From NCBI GenBank assembly GCA_043775055.1, contig JAYVSU010000103.1, forward strand, positions 1 through 14,200: DNA of 14,200 nt, written 5' to 3'. The position numbers and the translations under genes were made by a program. Below are positions 10,968 through 14,200 of this stretch, in pieces. A model generated the notes under the pieces. That model ran no database searches, was not told the origin of the DNA, and was given only the letters and a program-made list of their open reading frames with translations. Numbering within the stretch: the stretch's first letter is position 1; each line of letters begins with the position of its first letter. This DNA is from Aalborgiella sp043775055. GTDB taxonomy: Bacteria > Pseudomonadota > Gammaproteobacteria > Burkholderiales > Burkholderiaceae_C.

Positions 10968-12599
10968 CTAGCCTGCAGACTGCAGCGCCAAGCCCGCATG
11001 TTCGCGCAGCGGGTGGAAATGAATCTTCGGGAAGCGCTCTTGCGCCAATCGCACGTCATATGGGCTGGTGCACAAAAACGCCAAAGTGTCAGCCGCATCT
11101 TTGGCCAAGCGCTGCGGGTAAGCGTTGACGAATTCGCGCAACTCCGCTGGTGTGTCCGCCGTGATCCAACGCGCACCGGTGTACTGGCTGCCTTCTAGGC
11201 GAATATCCGCGTCGTATTCACCCTTCAAACGGTGCTGCACAACCTCAAACTGAAGCTGCCCAATAGCGCCCAAGAGCATGTTGCCGCCAATTTCTGGACG
11301 GAAGACCTGAATCGCGCCCTCTTCACCCAATTGCGCCAAGCCTTGCTGTAATTGCTTGGTGCGCAGCGGGTTGCGCAACACCACGGTCATGAACATTTCA
11401 GGCGCAAAGAAGGGCAAGCCGGTGTATTGCAGGTTGATAGAGCCATCGGTGATGGTGTCACCCAGCTGCACACCGCCGTGGGTGGTGAAACCCACAATGT
11501 CGCCCGCATAGGCTTCTTCTACCGCTTCGCGGCGCTGGCTCATGAAGGTCACGACGCTGGTGGGGCGCAGCTCTTTGGCGGTGCGCATGACTTTGAGCTT
11601 CATACCCGGCGTGTACTTACCCGAGGCCATGCGCACAAAAGCAATGCGGTCACGGTGGTTGGCGTCCATGTTGGCCTGCACTTTGAAGACCACGCCGCTG
11701 AAGGCTGTGTCTTCAGGCTTCATCTCTTTGACGACAGGTTGACGGTTCACCAACGTGGTGCTGGTGCGACTGCCCGGACTAGGAGCCAAGTCGACCAAAG
11801 CATCCAGCACTTCCATCACGCCAAAATTATTCACGCCTGAACCAAAAAAGACTGGGGTTTGCTTTCCCGCTAAAAAAGCATCCACATCCCAAGCAGGTGA
11901 AGCGCCGGTTGCCAATTCCATGCTATCCATTGCGCTGCTCCATTCATGGCCAAAGCGTGCCAGCAATGCGGCTTGTTCGCTAAGCGGTATAGCGTCAAAA
12001 TCCTGCGGACGGCGGTCTTTCCCACCGTCAAAAACAGTCATCATCTGTGTTCGCAAATTGACAATGCCGCCAAATGATTTGCCTTGCCCAACCGGCCAAG
12101 TCATAGGAACACACGGCATACCTAATTCACGCTCGATTTCGTCCAAAATATCCAAGGGCTCGCGCACTTCCCTGTCCATTTTGTTGACAAAAGTGATGAT
12201 AGGCGTATCGCGCTGGCGGCACACCTCAATCAAACGGCGGGTTTGCGCCTCAACGCCGTTGGCAGCGTCAATCACCATTAGCGCCGAGTCCACGGCAGTC
12301 AACACGCGGTAAGTGTCTTCCGAGAAGTCTTTGTGGCCGGGTGTGTCCAGCAAATTAATAACGTGGTCGCGGTAGACCATTTGCATCACCGATGAGGCGA
12401 CCGAAATTCCCCGCTGCTTTTCAATCTCCATCCAGTCAGACGTGGCGTGGCGCGTTGCTTTACGGGCCTTGACTGAACCGGCGATCTGAATCGCGCCCGA
12501 AAACAGCAAGAGTTTTTCCGTCAGCGTGGTTTTACCCGCATCAGGGTGTGAAATGATGGCGAAGGTGCGGCGGCGGCGGGTTTCAGCTAAAAAAGACAT
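10968..12599 (-). CDS. prfC: Peptide chain release factor 3
   Basis: A 543-residue translational GTPase (E. coli RF3 is 529). RF3 uses GTP to recycle RF1 and RF2 from terminating ribosomes. G1 is SHPDAGKT at 17-24, G2 the RGIS at 63-66, G3 DTPGH at 85-89, and G4 NKMD at 139-142. The RF3-specific openings ETRRRRTFAIISHPDAGKTT and TSDWMEIEKQRGIS are clear, as are the domain II phrase KVQANMDANHRDRIAFVRMA and the C-terminal LAQERFPKIHFHPLREH. The ATG at 12599 lacks a clear ribosome-binding site, but the N-terminus matches the family length. It is the first gene of a tightly spaced run with the HAD phosphatase, DUF2721 and PagL-like genes. A weak promoter (CTGACA and TGTATT) can be read upstream. 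A C-terminal extension of a few residues (AGLALQSAG) is the only oddity. Confidence 0.97.
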   Translation of the reverse strand: MSFLAETRRRRTFAIISHPDAGKTTLTEKLLLFSGAIQIAGSVKARKATRHATSDWMEIEKQRGISVASSVMQMVYRDHVINLLDTPGHKDFSEDTYRVLTAVDSALMVIDAANGVEAQTRRLIEVCRQRDTPIITFVNKMDREVREPLDILDEIERELGMPCVPMTWPVGQGKSFGGIVNLRTQMMTVFDGGKDRRPQDFDAIPLSEQAALLARFGHEWSSAMDSMELATGASPAWDVDAFLAGKQTPVFFGSGVNNFGVMEVLDALVDLAPSPGSRTSTTLVNRQPVVKEMKPEDTAFSGVVFKVQANMDANHRDRIAFVRMASGKYTPGMKLKVMRTAKELRPTSVVTFMSQRREAVEEAYAGDIVGFTTHGGVQLGDTITDGSINLQYTGLPFFAPEMFMTVVLRNPLRTKQLQQGLAQLGEEGAIQVFRPEIGGNMLLGAIGQLQFEVVQHRLKGEYDADIRLEGSQYTGARWITADTPAELREFVNAYPQRLAKDAADTLAFLCTSPYDVRLAQERFPKIHFHPLREHAGLALQSAG

Positions 12600-12630
12600 G
12601 GGAAGGGATACTCAAAAGCTCAAAAAACAC

Positions 12631-12665
12631 TAAAAAATACAACCCCCTAGTGTAATCAGTGTCAG
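12631..12665 (-). promoter_or_regulatory. Possible prfC promoter
   Basis: On the minus strand CTGACA is followed 18 bases later by TGTATT, a modest match to a sigma-70 promoter, about 30-60 bases before the prfC start. The 12600-12717 stretch between prfC and the acyltransferase gene shows nothing else convincing, and no clear terminator. Confidence 0.25.
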
Positions 12666-12717
12666 CTTCTTGCTATTTTGGTCGTTTTCAGCCCTTTTTC
12701 AGTCTTCCGCCTTGTTT

Positions 12718-14187
12718 TTAGTCACCCCAAGGCAACATCAACGTCACCAAACTGAGTTTGGCGAATTCTGGCTCAAACTCGTCGATGATTTTTTGCGGCT
12801 CTGGGCACAGTGTTGAATCGCTGATAACGCCAAATTGAACACCACCGCCGTAGCTCAAAATCGACACGCCCAGCCCGACGCTGCCACTTTGTGGCACCCA
12901 AAACAGGCTTTGCTCCAAGGTGGAACCGCAAAACTTGAGTTTTTGAGCCGGTCCAGGCACATTGGTCATCACTGCTGTGGTTTTTTTAGAAAACAGGTTC
13001 AGCATGGCTTCCTGGGCCGGCTTGATGAGCGTACCCGCCACCGCCAACATGCCAAATGCCAAAAGTGGCTGCATGCTGCCCTTGAGTTGGTTCATGCGAC
13101 GGCGCACTTCATAAACGCGTTCAATCGGGTTTTCAATACCAATGGGTAAAACCAAAGGCGCTAAGCCGAAATTGTTGCCCAATTTATACGCATGCTCAAG
13201 CGGACGTAGGTTCACCGGCACCATGGCGCGGATTTCTTGGCCCTCGGTGTTGTCGCCAAACGAACGTAAGTAGCCACCTATCGCGCCAGCCACGCAGCTC
13301 AATAAAACATCGTTGATGGAGCAATTGAGCGCTTTGCCAACGGCTTTGACTTCATCCAGAGGAATCGGTTGGCACCAAGCGACGCGCTTTTGTGTACCCG
13401 GCGTGCCTTTGAGGCGCGTGGGAGAATCGTCGGACATCAGCACCAAGGCTGCTGCATCGCTGGCCAGTTGGTAAGCCATTTGTGCCACATGGATGCTGTC
13501 ATTCATGCCTTTTTTAGGGTCACCCAACAGCCCCAAAGAACCCACCACGCCATCGCCAGTTTTGCCCAAAGCACCCACGGCCATACGGGTCAGCGACTTC
13601 ATGAAGGTGCCCGCCAACCAATCTTCAGCGCCTTCGATACCGCCTCGCCGCTCGGCTTTTACCTTGCGCTCAGGCGGTTTTGTACCACCATCGACCATCG
13701 ACATGCTGACCGCAATCAATGCAATGCCGTCAGCAATGCAGTGGTGAATACGCAAAATCACAACGCTACCACCTTGATAATCTTCTATCAAGTGAAATTG
13801 CCATAAGGGTCTCTTGGGGTTGAGTGGCTGCGTTGCCAGCTCAGCAACACGGTCCTGCAATGCTGTTTGCTCTTGACCCTTGGGCATTTTGGCCAGCTTC
13901 TCAATAACGATATGTTGACTCAGGTCAAAGTTTTTGTCATCCACCCACGTTGCACCCGCAGTGTCCTCAACAACACGCTGTTTGAAGCGACGAAATTTGA
14001 GCAAACTGATAGTGATCCGCTCGCACAAAGCTTCATAAGAAACATGCGGCTTGAGCGTCCACACCCCCACAATCATCATCAGGTTGCTGGCTGAATCCAT
14101 GCGCAGCCAAGCCGTGTCAACTCGGCTCATGCGCTCACCGCTCAAACCCAATGTACCGCTCAGCGCACGACGAACATTTTTTTGCAC
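12718..14187 (-). CDS. Wax ester synthase/acyl-CoA:diacylglycerol acyltransferase (WS/DGAT)
   Basis: A roughly 489-residue bifunctional acyltransferase that esterifies fatty alcohols or diacylglycerol with acyl-CoA for neutral lipid storage, acting at the inner membrane surface. The catalytic HHxxxDG motif is HHCIADG at 148-154, with His149 as the expected base. The second conserved Asn-Asp is at 292-293 (NDVLL), the MVPVNLRP segment at 322-329 and TNVPGP at 408-413. N-terminal MSRVDTAWLRMDSASNLMM and PLWQFHLIEDY are also typical. The start is uncertain: GTG at 14187 or ATG at 14130 are possible, and the frame stays open to the window edge, so a further upstream start cannot be excluded. The ATG at 14130 gives the canonical family N-terminus. 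It is 118 bases from prfC and probably separately transcribed. Confidence 0.9.
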   Translation of the reverse strand: MQKNVRRALSGTLGLSGERMSRVDTAWLRMDSASNLMMIVGVWTLKPHVSYEALCERITISLLKFRRFKQRVVEDTAGATWVDDKNFDLSQHIVIEKLAKMPKGQEQTALQDRVAELATQPLNPKRPLWQFHLIEDYQGGSVVILRIHHCIADGIALIAVSMSMVDGGTKPPERKVKAERRGGIEGAEDWLAGTFMKSLTRMAVGALGKTGDGVVGSLGLLGDPKKGMNDSIHVAQMAYQLASDAAALVLMSDDSPTRLKGTPGTQKRVAWCQPIPLDEVKAVGKALNCSINDVLLSCVAGAIGGYLRSFGDNTEGQEIRAMVPVNLRPLEHAYKLGNNFGLAPLVLPIGIENPIERVYEVRRRMNQLKGSMQPLLAFGMLAVAGTLIKPAQEAMLNLFSKKTTAVMTNVPGPAQKLKFCGSTLEQSLFWVPQSGSVGLGVSILSYGGGVQFGVISDSTLCPEPQKIIDEFEPEFAKLSLVTLMLPWGD

Positions 14188-14200
14188 TTGGCTAGCTGCT

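Noticed and set aside
11755..12312. A 185-codon plus-strand reading frame inside prfC
   Set aside because: It is antisense to the GTPase domains of release factor 3; long shadow frames are expected there.

Overview
The window looks like ordinary chromosome from a betaproteobacterium of the Burkholderiales, most likely Comamonadaceae. The protein families and their spelling, the type A RNase P RNA, and a hairpin repeat that resembles the dispersed repeats of Comamonadaceae genomes all point that way. This rests on reading the sequence alone; no database was searched. No phage, insertion sequence, plasmid or CRISPR signature is visible.

Layout from left to right. (1) 1-622, minus strand: an NfeD-like membrane protein followed by the N-terminal end of an SPFH/stomatin-family protein that runs off the window. 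(2) 780-3056, plus strand: a large PLP-dependent amino-acid decarboxylase of the Orn/Lys/Arg family, closest in motifs to biodegradative arginine decarboxylase. (3) 3199-3546, plus strand: a small unrecognised lipoprotein, ending at a perfect hairpin that belongs to a two-copy repeat. (4) 6146-3631, minus strand: a three-gene cluster of rubredoxin-less rubrerythrin, a two-cluster/CCG-domain iron-sulfur protein and a DUF3501 protein. This looks like a peroxide or redox stress module of unknown mechanism. (5) 6348-6708, minus strand: RNase P RNA (rnpB). (6) 8994-6772, minus strand: two paralogous Crp/Fnr-type regulators in tandem, a collagen-like Gly-X-Y lipoprotein, and a 54-residue DUF3309 membrane peptide. 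(7) 12599-9047, minus strand: a tightly packed run of prfC (release factor 3), a HAD-IIB phosphatase, a DUF2721 membrane protein and a PagL-like lipid A deacylase. (8) 12718 to the right edge, minus strand: a wax ester synthase/diacylglycerol acyltransferase.

Apart from the decarboxylase and the small lipoprotein, everything is on the minus strand, and many neighbours are 2-50 bases apart. Several genes fit a stress or envelope theme: rubrerythrin cluster, decarboxylase, Crp-like regulators with small envelope proteins, and PagL. The most unusual observations are the repeat that supplies an in-frame segment of the phosphatase gene, an inverted copy of the RNase P P1 strand just upstream of rnpB, and the uncharacterised rubrerythrin/CCG-protein/DUF3501 cluster. 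I see no clear evidence of a large, wholly new system.
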